From Rubellimicrobium arenae (GTDB lineage: Bacteria > Pseudomonadota > Alphaproteobacteria > Rhodobacterales > Rhodobacteraceae): 64,000 nucleotides of DNA. This document shows, one piece after another, positions 45,612 through 54,357 of the stretch (position 1 is its first letter; each line of letters opens with the position of its first letter). The stretch is taken from the NCBI RefSeq assembly GCF_017916275.1, contig NZ_JAFMST010000007.1, positions 248,001 to 312,000 on the forward strand, given 5' to 3'. Under the pieces are notes generated by a model, which saw only the letters and a program-made list of their open reading frames with translations, was not told the origin of the DNA and did no database searches. Made by a program: the position numbers and the translations under genes.

Positions 45612-46490
45612 ATGACGAACCTTGATCCCACAGCACCTTCGTTCGAGGGCTCAGGCTCGAAAGGGCCCATGCCGAGCGCGGCCGCCCTGGCGGCGTCGAG
45701 CTGGCGGCCGAGGTTCAGGCGCAAGGCGGCGCTGCCGCCGATGCCGGTCAGCAAGCGCGTCTTCGATGTCGTGGTCTCGCTCCTGCTGCTTCTCCTGCTG
45801 TGGCCGGTGCTTCTGGCGACGATGCTGCTGCTGCTCATCACCGAAGGCCGGCCGATCTTCTACCTGGGGGAACGCATGTGCTCCCCCGACCGATCCTTCA
45901 AGCAGATCAAGTTCCGCACCATGCGGGTGGGCGCGGACGCCGTGGGCGGCGTCACCGGGGGCGACAAGGCGAACTCGATCTCGCCGCTGCATCGGATCCT
46001 GCGGCGCACCCGCGCCGACGAGCTGCCGCAGCTCATCAACGTGCTGAAGGGCGAGATGAGCCTCGTGGGGCCGCGCCCGCCGATGCGGTCCTATGTCGAG
46101 GCCTTTCCCGAGATCTACAACCAGGTGCTCCAGAGCCGCCCCGGCGTGACGGGGCTGGCCACCCTGCGGTTCCACCAGCACGAGGAGCGGCTCCTTGCCG
46201 CCTGCCGCACCCACCGGGAGACCGAGGCCGTCTACCGGCGCCGCTGCATCCCCCGCAAGGCGCGGCTCGACCTGATCTACCAAAGCCAGCGCACGCTGGG
46301 CATGGACATCGTCCTGGTCATGCAGACCGCCCGCAAGCCCTTCTGGCGGGTGCACAGCCGCAACCAGTTCCCCCTGCCCCGCATGTCGGCGCGCAAGGCC
46401 GTCCGGATCCCGCGCGTGTCCCGCGCCACCCTGGCCGCCGCCCGCAGCTCGACGCCCGCCCCGGCCCCCACCGCCCACCCCGCCGAGTGA
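45612..46490 (+). CDS. Bacterial sugar transferase (undecaprenyl-phosphate type)
   Basis: A 292-residue membrane-associated glycosyl-1-phosphate transferase that starts polysaccharide assembly by putting a sugar phosphate on undecaprenyl phosphate. The N-terminal 50 residues are Pro/Arg-rich, a single hydrophobic helix lies at about 54-75, and the catalytic domain has FKQIKFRTMRVGADA and LRRTRADELPQLINVLKGEMSLVGPRPP. The C-terminal 90 residues are unusual for the family. No clear ribosome site precedes the ATG at 45612; internal ATGs (45669, 45741) are possible. galE downstream may supply UDP-galactose. Confidence 0.85.
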   Translation: MTNLDPTAPSFEGSGSKGPMPSAAALAASSWRPRFRRKAALPPMPVSKRVFDVVVSLLLLLLLWPVLLATMLLLLITEGRPIFYLGERMCSPDRSFKQIKFRTMRVGADAVGGVTGGDKANSISPLHRILRRTRADELPQLINVLKGEMSLVGPRPPMRSYVEAFPEIYNQVLQSRPGVTGLATLRFHQHEERLLAACRTHRETEAVYRRRCIPRKARLDLIYQSQRTLGMDIVLVMQTARKPFWRVHSRNQFPLPRMSARKAVRIPRVSRATLAAARSSTPAPAPTAHPAE

Positions 46491-46536
46491 TCGGCGAGGT
46501 CGTCCGGGCCCGCGGTCTCGTGGGACCGTTGCGCGC

Positions 46537-47565
46537 TCAGCCCTCCTGGGGCGGGGCGCCGTAGCCGTAAGGGTTGGCCGACTGCCAGGCCCAGAGGCTC
46601 TGCACCATGTCGTCCACGTCGTATTCGGCGCGCCAGCCCAGATCGCGGTTCGCGCGGGAGCAGTCGGCCCGCATCTCGGCCACGTCGCCGGGACGGCGGG
46701 GGTGGATCTCGTGCGGGAGGTCGCGGCCCACGACGCGCTGGAAGGCGCCCAGCATCTCCCTGACCGAAACGCCGTGGCCGGTGCCGATGTTGTAGGCCTC
46801 GGCCCCCGTGACGGCCTGGGCGCGGGCCAGCGCGGCGACGTGGGCGCGGGCAAGGTCGGTGACGTGGATGTAGTCGCGCACGCCGGTGCCGTCCGGGGTG
46901 GGGTAGTCGTCGCCCCAGATCCGCAGGGCATCGCGCCGCCCCGCCGCCACCTGGGCGAGGAAGGGCATCAGGTTCTCGGGCACGCCGCGGGGATCCTCGC
47001 CCATCCGGCCCGAGGCGTGGGCGCCCACGGGGTTGAAGTAGCGCAGGAGGAGCGCCGCCCGCCCTTCGTCCGCGCGGGCCCAGTCGGTCAGGAGCTGCTC
47101 GGCCATGGCCTTGGTCTGGCCGTAGACGTTCGTGGGCGCGATCCGGTGGCTTTCGTCGAAGGGCAGGTACTGAGGCTCGCCGTACACGGTGGCCGAGGAG
47201 GAGAAGATGATCCTCCGGCAGTCCGCCGCATCCATCGCCCGCAGCAGGGACACGGTGCCCGCGACGTTCACGTCGTAGTAGTCCACCGCCCGGCGCGCGC
47301 TTTCGCCGACGGACTTCAGGCCCGCGAAGTGGATCACCGCCTCCGGCCGGAACCGCCGGGCCGCCGCCGTGAGCCGGTCGGTGTCGCGGATGTCGGCCTC
47401 CTCGGATTCGAACCAGCCGTTGGTGAGCTCGCGCACGCGGTCGAGCGCCTGGGGCGAGCTGTTGGAGAAGCTGTCCACCACCAGCGCCTCGTGCCCCTGC
47501 CCCAGCAGTTCGACCAGGGTGTGGCTGCCGATGTAGCCCGCTCCGCCTGTCACCAATACGCGCAT
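46537..47565 (-). CDS. galE: UDP-glucose 4-epimerase
   Basis: A 342-residue cytoplasmic SDR enzyme that converts UDP-glucose to UDP-galactose. The NAD motif GGAGYIGSH is at the N-terminus and the catalytic pair is in YGQTKAM (Tyr, Lys); PVGAHASGRMGEDPRGVPENLMPF and NIGTGHGVSVREML are GalE signatures. Convergent with the sugar-transferase gene, so the two form a plausible functional pair for exopolysaccharide or LPS sugar supply. Confidence 0.94.
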   Translation of the reverse strand: MRVLVTGGAGYIGSHTLVELLGQGHEALVVDSFSNSSPQALDRVRELTNGWFESEEADIRDTDRLTAAARRFRPEAVIHFAGLKSVGESARRAVDYYDVNVAGTVSLLRAMDAADCRRIIFSSSATVYGEPQYLPFDESHRIAPTNVYGQTKAMAEQLLTDWARADEGRAALLLRYFNPVGAHASGRMGEDPRGVPENLMPFLAQVAAGRRDALRIWGDDYPTPDGTGVRDYIHVTDLARAHVAALARAQAVTGAEAYNIGTGHGVSVREMLGAFQRVVGRDLPHEIHPRRPGDVAEMRADCSRANRDLGWRAEYDVDDMVQSLWAWQSANPYGYGAPPQEG

Positions 47566-47680
47566 GAAGTCCTCGTTTCCGGTTCGATCTGGACTGGCAT
47601 AGCGATCCAGCCGGGCGGCCGGTTCCCGACCGCCGCGGCCGGGCCGGGAGGCCGCGCGCCGACGCCCCTGGACGCGAGGC

Positions 47681-49690
47681 TCATCCCCGGGCGAGCCGCG
47701 CGCGGCCCTGGGCCGTGACGCGGAGCCGGGCCTCGACGAACATCCGGCTGCCCTCGACCTCGGCCTCCCGGAGATCGGTGGCGCGGAGCAGCTCCACCTC
47801 GCCGGCTCCCGCGGCGCGGGCCCGGGCGGCGGCCTCCTCCTCCAGCGCCGAGGCGAGCGCGGCCAGCGCGGAGTCCGGGTCGCCGAAGCGCTGCGGCCCG
47901 GCGGGAAGGTGCGCCACGAAGGCGCCGGGGGCGGGGCTCGTGACCGAGCCTTCGGCCGAGGCGGCCACGCGGCCCACCACGGCGCCCACGGCGTTGGCGA
48001 CCTCGGCGTGATCGGGGATGGCGACGCGGGTGCCCAGCCGTTCGCCCACCGCCGGGTAATGCGTGCGGGCCGAGGCGCCCAGGGCGACCACGGGCACGCC
48101 CAGGGACAGGCGGGTGGTCACGATCCCCTGGTGCCCGTCGAGCCCCGCCTGGGTCAGGACATGGCGGGCGAGCGCGTCGGGCGGCTCGCCCCAGCGGCGG
48201 GAGTCCTCGGCGAAGGCGGTCTCGAGCAGGGCGAGCGCGGTCTGGTGCGTGACGCGGGCCAGGACCGCGCGGGCCATGGCCTCGGCGTCGGGGGCGAACC
48301 GGTCGCCCGCGCCGGTGCGGCGGCGGGACAGGAGGGTCAAGGCCTTGCGGGCGGCGTCCCCGTCGAAGTCGGCCTGGAGGCCGAGGACATGGGCGGCGTC
48401 CGTCGGCGTCGCCGCCGAGACCATCACGAGCCCGCGCCCGACCAGCCGGTTCAGCGCCGCGCCCTCGGGCCGGGCGACGACGGCCCGCGCGAGGGGCAGC
48501 GGCCCGGCGGCCAGCCGGGCGGCGACCGCGGATTCGCGGCCGTCGAGCCCCGGGGGCAGCCCGCCGCGCCAGAGCGGCAGCACGAAGCGTCCGGCCTCCT
48601 CGGGGGCGCGGTCGGCGGACAGGGCGGTGTCGAGGGCGCGATGCACCAGATCCGGGTGGTCCCGGGCCAGGAGCGACACGGGCATGACGCGGCGCGGCCC
48701 CAGGTTCAGCCCGCCGTCGAGCCCGGGCAGGAGATGCACCTCGCTGTCGCCGCCCAGGCCCCAGGTCCGCATGGCCACGGCCTCGACCATGGTGCGCCAG
48801 GGGCCGACGCGCGCCCCGTCCGGGTCGATGGAGGGCCGGCCGTCGCGCAGGAGGCAGACATCCGTGGTCGTGCCGCCGATGTCGGACACGAGGGCGATGG
48901 GCTCGCGCGCGAGCCAGGCGGCGCCGGCGACCGAGGCGGCAGGCCCGGACAGGATCGTCTCGATGGGCTTCTCGTGGGCGACCTGCGCGGCCATCAGCGC
49001 GCCGTCGCCGCGCACGACCATGAGCGGCGCCTGGATGCCGATCGCGCGCAGATGCCCTTCGCAGGCGGCGACGAGCCGGTCGATGAGGCCGATGAGGCGG
49101 GCGTTCAGCACCGCCGTCAGCGCCCGTCGCGGGCCGCCAAGGCCCGAGGACAGCTCGTGGGAGCAGGTGACCGGAAGGCCGGTGACGCGCCGCGCGAGGT
49201 CCCGGACCGCATTCTCGTGCGCGGGGTTGCGGGTGGCGAAGCGGGCCACGACCGCGAGTCCCGACAGCCCCTCGGGCAGGGCGCGAAGGTCTGCTTCGAG
49301 CGCGGCCAGGTCGAGGCGGGCCATCTCGTGGCCGGCATGGTCGTGGCCGCCGGGGCGCCGGATCACCGGGTCGCCGCGCAGCGCCTCGGCCAGGCCGTCG
49401 CGGGCGAGGTCGGTTTCCTCGAAGCCCAGGGCGATCAGGGCGACGCGGCCCCCCTGCCCTTCCACGAGGGCGTTGGTGGCCAGCGTGGTGGACAGCGCCA
49501 CCATGGCGACCTCGGAGGCGGGGAGACCGGCCTGGGCCAGCACGGCGTCGATGGCGGCCCCGACGCCCTGCGACAGGTCGGGCCGGCTGGTCAGGGCCTT
49601 GGCCTTGGCGAGCACCCGGGTTTCCCCCTCATCGAGGAGGACCGCGTCGGTGTAGGTGCCGCCGGTGTCGACGCCGAGAAGGACGGGCAT
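47681..49690 (-). CDS. Hydantoinase/oxoprolinase family protein (HyuA-like)
   Basis: A 669-residue ATP-dependent hydrolase subunit. The N-terminal half has the actin-like ATPase pattern LGVDTGGTYTDAVLLDEG and ALSTTLATNALVEGQGG; the centre holds a second phosphate motif (VSDIGGTTTDVCLLRDG). In N-methylhydantoinase and acetone carboxylase relatives this subunit works with a HyuB-type partner, but no HyuB is seen in the window. It follows the ABC substrate-binding gene by 77 bases, so it may be the last gene of that operon and could open hydantoin or related rings imported by the transporter (inference). Confidence 0.88.
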   Translation of the reverse strand: MPVLLGVDTGGTYTDAVLLDEGETRVLAKAKALTSRPDLSQGVGAAIDAVLAQAGLPASEVAMVALSTTLATNALVEGQGGRVALIALGFEETDLARDGLAEALRGDPVIRRPGGHDHAGHEMARLDLAALEADLRALPEGLSGLAVVARFATRNPAHENAVRDLARRVTGLPVTCSHELSSGLGGPRRALTAVLNARLIGLIDRLVAACEGHLRAIGIQAPLMVVRGDGALMAAQVAHEKPIETILSGPAASVAGAAWLAREPIALVSDIGGTTTDVCLLRDGRPSIDPDGARVGPWRTMVEAVAMRTWGLGGDSEVHLLPGLDGGLNLGPRRVMPVSLLARDHPDLVHRALDTALSADRAPEEAGRFVLPLWRGGLPPGLDGRESAVAARLAAGPLPLARAVVARPEGAALNRLVGRGLVMVSAATPTDAAHVLGLQADFDGDAARKALTLLSRRRTGAGDRFAPDAEAMARAVLARVTHQTALALLETAFAEDSRRWGEPPDALARHVLTQAGLDGHQGIVTTRLSLGVPVVALGASARTHYPAVGERLGTRVAIPDHAEVANAVGAVVGRVAASAEGSVTSPAPGAFVAHLPAGPQRFGDPDSALAALASALEEEAAARARAAGAGEVELLRATDLREAEVEGSRMFVEARLRVTAQGRARLARG

Positions 49691-49767
49691 GGGAGATCCG
49701 GGTGCGGGGGGTCAAAGGAACGGGCGCGGAGGATCGCTCCCCCGCGCCCGCGATCGTCTGGGCCGGC

Positions 49768-50754
49768 TTACTGGGCCAGGGCCGCGTCGGTCACGGCATG
49801 GCTCCAGGCGCCTTCGGGCTCCTTGGTGATGACGGGGTCCGATCCGCCGGCCATCAGGGTCGCCACGGTCCGCTCGTAGGCGGCGGGGTCCAGTTCGCCG
49901 GTGGAATCGCCCACGAGCTTGGCGACCTCGGTCATCATGGTCGTCTGATGCTCGATGGTCTGGGCGCCGGTCTCGTCGTTGTCGAGTACGATCTGGGCGG
50001 CCTCCTCGGGATGCTCCTCGGCCCATTGCCAGCCCTTCATCGAGGCGCGCACGAAGCGGGCCATCTTGTCCACGAAGGCCGGGTCCTGGAGGTTGCTTTC
50101 GAGGACGTAGAGGCCGTCCTCCAGGGTGGCGACGCCCTGATCCTCGTACTTGAAGTTCACGAGCTCCTCGGGCGTGACGCCGGCCTCAAGGATCTGGTGG
50201 TATTCGTTGTAGGTCATCGTCGAGATGCAATCGGCCTGGCGCTGGAGCAGCGGGTCGACGTTGAAGCCCTGCTTGAGCACCTCGACCCCGTCGGCGGCCT
50301 TGCCCTCGGTCTTGAGGCCGAGCTGCGACATCCAGGACAGGAAGGGGTATTCGTTGCCCGAGAACCAGACGCCCAGCGTGTGGTTCGCGAAGTCGGCCGG
50401 CGCCGTGATCCCCGAATCGGCCCAGCAGGTGAGCTGCATGCCCGACGCCTTGAAGGGCTGGGCGATGTTGACGAGGGGCACGCCCTGTTCCCGCGCCGCG
50501 AGCGCGCTGGGCATCCAGTCCACGACCACGTCCGCCCCGCCGCCCGCGATCACCTGCGTGGGCGCGATGTCCGGGCCGCCCGGAAGGATGGTGACGTCGA
50601 GGTTCTCTTCCTCGTAGAAGCCCTGGTCGAGCGCGGCGTAGTAGCCGGCGAACTGGGCCTGGGTGACCCACTTGAGCTGGAGCGTGACCGCGTCCTGGGC
50701 GAAGGCCGGGACGGCCAGCGTGCCCAGGGCCGAGGCCAGAAGCAGGTTCTTCAT
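49768..50754 (-). CDS. ABC transporter substrate-binding protein (NMT1/THI5-like)
   Basis: A 328-residue periplasmic binding protein with a signal peptide (about 1-19, cut after AFA) and the SBP_bac NMT1/THI5 fold (LQLKWVTQAQFAGYYAALDQGFY, VIAGGGADVVVDWMPSALAA). Relatives bind pyrimidines, thiazoles or similar heterocycles. The ATG at 50754 has an AAGGAGA site. It belongs to the minus-strand operon of ATPase, two permeases and this protein; the pyrimidine genes nearby make a uracil/hydantoin-like ligand the leading guess. Confidence 0.9.
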   Translation of the reverse strand: MKNLLLASALGTLAVPAFAQDAVTLQLKWVTQAQFAGYYAALDQGFYEEENLDVTILPGGPDIAPTQVIAGGGADVVVDWMPSALAAREQGVPLVNIAQPFKASGMQLTCWADSGITAPADFANHTLGVWFSGNEYPFLSWMSQLGLKTEGKAADGVEVLKQGFNVDPLLQRQADCISTMTYNEYHQILEAGVTPEELVNFKYEDQGVATLEDGLYVLESNLQDPAFVDKMARFVRASMKGWQWAEEHPEEAAQIVLDNDETGAQTIEHQTTMMTEVAKLVGDSTGELDPAAYERTVATLMAGGSDPVITKEPEGAWSHAVTDAALAQ

Positions 50755-50780
50755 TGGTAGTCTCCTTGTTGGATCGTTTG

Positions 50781-51626
50781 TTATGTTCGTTGCGACGGGT
50801 GCCAGAAGGTCGCCCAGCGTTCGAGGAAGGTGATGAGGCCGTAGACCGCGCTGCCCGCCAGCGCCCCCACCAGGATGGCCGACCACACCATGTCGAGCTG
50901 CAGCGCCCCGTTCGAGGTCGAGATGCGGAAGCCGATCCCCTGCGTGGGCGAGCCGAAGAACTCGGCCACGATGGCGCCGATCATCGCCAGGGTGGCCGCG
51001 ATCTTGAGGCCGTTGAAGATGAAGGGCAGCGCCGCCGGAAGCCGTAGCTTGAGGAGCGTGGGCCAGTAGCCCGCCCCATAGGTCCGCATCAGGTCGCGCT
51101 GCATGGCGGTGGTGTCCTGGAGCCCCGCGACCGTGTTCACCAGCATGGGAAAGAACACCATCAGGACCACGACGGCGGCCTTGGACTGCCAGCCGAAGCC
51201 GAACCACATGACCATGATGGGTGCCACGCCGACGATGGGCAGCGCGGCCATGAAGCTGCCCACCGGCAGCAGCCCGCGCCGCAGCACGTCGAAGCGGTCG
51301 ACCAGCACCGCCACGACCAGAGCGGCGGCGACCCCGATGGCAAGGCCCGAGAACGCCCCCTTGAGGATCGTCTGCACGAAGTCCCCCCACAGGAGCGGCA
51401 GGTTCGCCACGAAGGTCTGCCCGATGCGCGACGGCGGGGGCAGGATCGCGGGCGGCACGTTCAGGCCGCGCACGATCAGCTCCCAGCAGAGGAGGACGGT
51501 CGCGCCGAAGATCAGCGGCACGGCGGTGCGGACGGCGCGGCTGCGGGCGCGCGCGCCCCGGGTCAGCCAAGTGTTGAGCGCCCAGCCCCCGACCCAGACC
51601 AGGGCGGCCAGGAGAACGAGCGTCAT
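50781..51626 (-). CDS. ABC transporter permease
   Basis: A 281-residue inner-membrane permease with six to seven helices and the BPD-transport loop RTYGAGYWPTLLKLRLPAALP, which docks the ATPase. Its ATG overlaps the stop of the preceding permease gene (ATGA, 51623-51626). One half of the heteromeric channel of this transporter. Confidence 0.92.
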   Translation of the reverse strand: MTLVLLAALVWVGGWALNTWLTRGARARSRAVRTAVPLIFGATVLLCWELIVRGLNVPPAILPPPSRIGQTFVANLPLLWGDFVQTILKGAFSGLAIGVAAALVVAVLVDRFDVLRRGLLPVGSFMAALPIVGVAPIMVMWFGFGWQSKAAVVVLMVFFPMLVNTVAGLQDTTAMQRDLMRTYGAGYWPTLLKLRLPAALPFIFNGLKIAATLAMIGAIVAEFFGSPTQGIGFRISTSNGALQLDMVWSAILVGALAGSAVYGLITFLERWATFWHPSQRT

Positions 51627-52573
51627 GCCGGCACCCCCATGGCGCGCAGGGTGCGCCGTTCGAGCCAGCCCATGAACCAGACAAGGAACGCCGCCAGCAC
51701 CGCCGCCATGAGGAGCGCGGCCCAGATCTGCGTCGTCTGGCCGTAATAGCTGCCTGCAAGCATCCGGGCGCCCAGGCCGCCGCGCTGGACCGGCAGCTCG
51801 CCCACGATGGTGCCCACCAGCGAGGCCGCGATGGCGACCTTGAGCGAGGCGAAGAGATAGGGGACCGAGGCGGGCAGCCGCAGCTTCCAGAGGCGTTCGG
51901 AGGTGGACGCGCTCCAGGTGTGCATGAGGTCGAGCTGCATCTGGTCGGGCGTCCTCAGCCCCTTGACCATGCCGACCACCACCGGGAAGAACGACAGGTA
52001 GGCCGAGATCACGGCCTTGGGCAGCAGCCCCTGCACCCCCACCGAGTTCATGACCACGATGATCATGGGGGCGAGCGCGACGATCGGGATGGTCTGGCTG
52101 ATGATGGCCCAGGGCATCACGCTCATGTCCATGGCGCGGTTGTGGACGATCCCGACGGCGAGGAGCACCCCGGCGGCGGCTCCGATCAGGAAGCCCACCA
52201 TCGTCGCGCCCAGCGTGACCCCGGCGTGGTAGACCAGGCCGCGGTTCGAGAACTCGCCCTTCTGGACGATGCCGCGGCGGGAGAAGACCTCCTCGCCGAT
52301 GGTGCTCTGGTAGAGCTCCTGGGCGACCTGGTGGGGGGCGGGCAGGCGCGGACGCTCCTGCGACCAGCCGTTCAGGGCGATGGGCGCGTTGTTGACGGCC
52401 AGCGCCCAGGCCGAGCGCCCCTGCCGTTCGGTGGCCGGGCCCCCCCAGACGGAGGCGCCGGCACGCTCGGCCTCGGTCACGACCTCGCGGATGTTCATGG
52501 GAATGGCCGCGACGTACCAGAAGGCCAGGATCGCGAGGACCACGCCCAGGACGGGAAGGACCGTGCGGCGCAT
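51623..52573 (-). CDS. ABC transporter permease with long N-terminal loop
   Basis: A 316-residue inner-membrane permease. After an N-terminal helix (about 8-25) comes an unusually long hydrophilic segment of about 100 residues (including ALAVNNAPIALNGWSQERPR) before the conserved permease core, which has the docking loop SASTSERLWKLRLPASVP. The long segment is likely periplasmic. Start shares one base with the ATPase stop (TGATG); stop overlaps the next permease. Partner of the 281-aa permease. Confidence 0.92.
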   Translation of the reverse strand: MRRTVLPVLGVVLAILAFWYVAAIPMNIREVVTEAERAGASVWGGPATERQGRSAWALAVNNAPIALNGWSQERPRLPAPHQVAQELYQSTIGEEVFSRRGIVQKGEFSNRGLVYHAGVTLGATMVGFLIGAAAGVLLAVGIVHNRAMDMSVMPWAIISQTIPIVALAPMIIVVMNSVGVQGLLPKAVISAYLSFFPVVVGMVKGLRTPDQMQLDLMHTWSASTSERLWKLRLPASVPYLFASLKVAIAASLVGTIVGELPVQRGGLGARMLAGSYYGQTTQIWAALLMAAVLAAFLVWFMGWLERRTLRAMGVPA

Positions 52574-53379
52574 CAGACCTCCACATGCCCCGCGCGGAGC
52601 CCTCCGCGGACGCGGTGCGCGACGGCGAGGAACTCGGGGCTTTCGCGGATGTCGAGCGGACGCTCGCGCGGGAGGGGGCTGTCGATGATGTCGGTGATCC
52701 GGCCCGGGCGGGGGGACATGACGACGATCTTGGTGGACAGGTACACCGCCTCGGGGATCGAGTGCGTCACGAAGAGCGTGGTCTTCTGGGTGCGGGCCCA
52801 GAGGTTCAGCAGCTCCTCGTTCAGGCGGTCGCGCACGATCTCGTCCAGCGCCCCGAAGGGTTCGTCCATGAGGAGGATGTCCGCGTCGAAGGCCAGGGCC
52901 CGGGCGATGGAGGCCCGCTGCTGCATCCCGCCCGACAGCTGCCAGGGGTATTTCCGGCCAAAGCCCGCGAGGTCGACGAGCTTGAGCACCCGGTCCACGC
53001 GGGCGTCCTGCTCGGCGCGCGGAAAGCCCATGATCTCGAGCGGAAGGCGGATGTTCCCGGCGATGGTGCGCCAGGGATAAAGGCCCGCCGCCTGGAAGAC
53101 GTAGCCGTAGGCGCGGGCGCGGCGGGCGGCGTCGGGGCTCATGCCGTTGACGGTGAGCGTGCCGGAGGTGGGCGTCTCGAGGGCGGCGACGCAGCGCAGG
53201 AAGGTGGTCTTGCCGCAGCCCGAGGGGCCGATGAACGACACGAACTCGCCCTTCGGGATGCTGAGGCTCACGTCCTTGAGCGCCTGCACCGGCCCGTCGG
53301 CGGTCTGGAAGACGAGGTTGACGCCCTGCGCGTCGATGACCGGGGCGGCGGTTTGTGAGAAGCTGGCGGCGTTCGCCAT
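52573..53379 (-). CDS. ABC transporter ATP-binding protein
   Basis: A 268-residue SsuB/TauB-type ATPase with Walker A GPSGCGKTT, signature LSGGMQQRASIARAL, Walker [14 protein letters not shown] and the switch His in VTHSIPEA. Three in-frame ATGs exist (53409, 53403, 53379). I choose 53379 because the others would overlap the start region of the divergent cupin gene; 53403 with a GAGG site 8 bases away is a real alternative. First gene of the transporter operon. Confidence 0.9.
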   Translation of the reverse strand: MANAASFSQTAAPVIDAQGVNLVFQTADGPVQALKDVSLSIPKGEFVSFIGPSGCGKTTFLRCVAALETPTSGTLTVNGMSPDAARRARAYGYVFQAAGLYPWRTIAGNIRLPLEIMGFPRAEQDARVDRVLKLVDLAGFGRKYPWQLSGGMQQRASIARALAFDADILLMDEPFGALDEIVRDRLNEELLNLWARTQKTTLFVTHSIPEAVYLSTKIVVMSPRPGRITDIIDSPLPRERPLDIRESPEFLAVAHRVRGGLRAGHVEV

Positions 53380-53407
53380 CACGGTGGATCCATCGGGAGA
53401 CATAACC

Positions 53408-53806
53408 ATGGCCTCATGCCAGAAGATCGCGCCGGGCGCGACGGCCTACGCGGGAAAACAGGGGTTCAGTTACTTCGAAGGCATCGCCCGGGAGACGACC
53501 GGGTCGCAGGCCATCTGCATGCACCTGCTGACCATACCGCCGGGCGGCCGCGCCAGGGCGCACAAGCACGCGACCCACGAGACGGCGATCTACGTGCTGT
53601 CCGGCACCACGATGATGGCCTGGGGCGAGCGGCTGGAGCACCGGATGGAGATCGGCGCGGGCGAGATGCTCTATATCCCCGCCGACATGCCGCACCTGCC
53701 CTGGAACCCCGGCCCCGCCCCCGCGACGGCGGTGATCGCCCGCACCGACCCGCACGAGCAGGAGAGCGTGGTGCTGCTGCCGGAACTGGAAGAGCTGGTG
53801 GCCTGA
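53408..53806 (+). CDS. Cupin domain protein
   Basis: A 132-residue single cupin (LLTIPPGGRARAHKHATHET, GAGEMLYIPADMPHLPWNPG) with conserved metal-ligand histidines and glutamate. The ATG at 53408 has a GGGAGA site 8 bases upstream, directly on top of the divergent ABC ATPase start. It sits on the opposite strand inside a pyrimidine/hydantoin operon, so it may be a catabolic auxiliary enzyme; function unknown. Confidence 0.85.
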   Translation: MASCQKIAPGATAYAGKQGFSYFEGIARETTGSQAICMHLLTIPPGGRARAHKHATHETAIYVLSGTTMMAWGERLEHRMEIGAGEMLYIPADMPHLPWNPGPAPATAVIARTDPHEQESVVLLPELEELVA

Positions 53807-53838
53807 GCGGCGCAAGGCTGCGGGGACGACCGGGCGAG

Positions 53839-54357
53839 TCATGCCGCGTTCCCTGGGCGCGAATGCCGCGCCGACTCGCGCGCCAGCGCGTCGGCGGCCG
53901 CATGGACCGAAACCGCCACCGAGACCGGAACGATGGCGAGCCCGGCCAGGATCGTGGCCCCGTCCAGGCCGGGCGGGACGACGGCCAGGATCGCCCCCAG
54001 CAGGATCAGGCTGGCCACCAGGGCCGCGCAGGCGCCCGCCACCCGGACGGCCACGCGTTCCCCGAGCCAGGCGCGCGCCACGCGACGCGCCAGATGCCAG
54101 GCGACGGCCGAGGGCCCGTATGCCAGCACCATGTTGACAGCGATCACGGGCAGCGATCCGAGCAGCCCCAGGAGCATCAGGCCGGCTGACGTGCCAAGCC
54201 CGGCTACGAGCCCCTCATGCACGGCCCGGTCCAGGCCGGCCGCCACGGCGACCAAGGCCACCCAGGCGCCCGCGCTCAGGGGCGGGGCCAGCCAGACGAA
54301 CTCGTCGAAGACGGGATCGCGCCGGGACGTCCGCCGGGCGGGCACCATGGCGGTCAC
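53839..54357 (-). CDS. Four-helix membrane protein following dihydropyrimidinase
   Basis: A 172-residue integral membrane protein with hydrophobic segments at about 28-44, 58-82, 112-130 and 138-158. The GTG start overlaps the dihydropyrimidinase stop by four bases (GTGA); an ATG 9 bases further is possible. I do not recognise the family. The coupling to the pyrimidine operon suggests it is co-expressed. Confidence 0.7.
   Translation of the reverse strand: MTAMVPARRTSRRDPVFDEFVWLAPPLSAGAWVALVAVAAGLDRAVHEGLVAGLGTSAGLMLLGLLGSLPVIAVNMVLAYGPSAVAWHLARRVARAWLGERVAVRVAGACAALVASLILLGAILAVVPPGLDGATILAGLAIVPVSVAVSVHAAADALARESARHSRPGNAA

Noticed and set aside
47909-49879. A 656-codon open frame opposite the HyuA-like gene
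   Set aside because: Gly/His/Arg-rich shadow of a clear ATPase-fold protein on the other strand.
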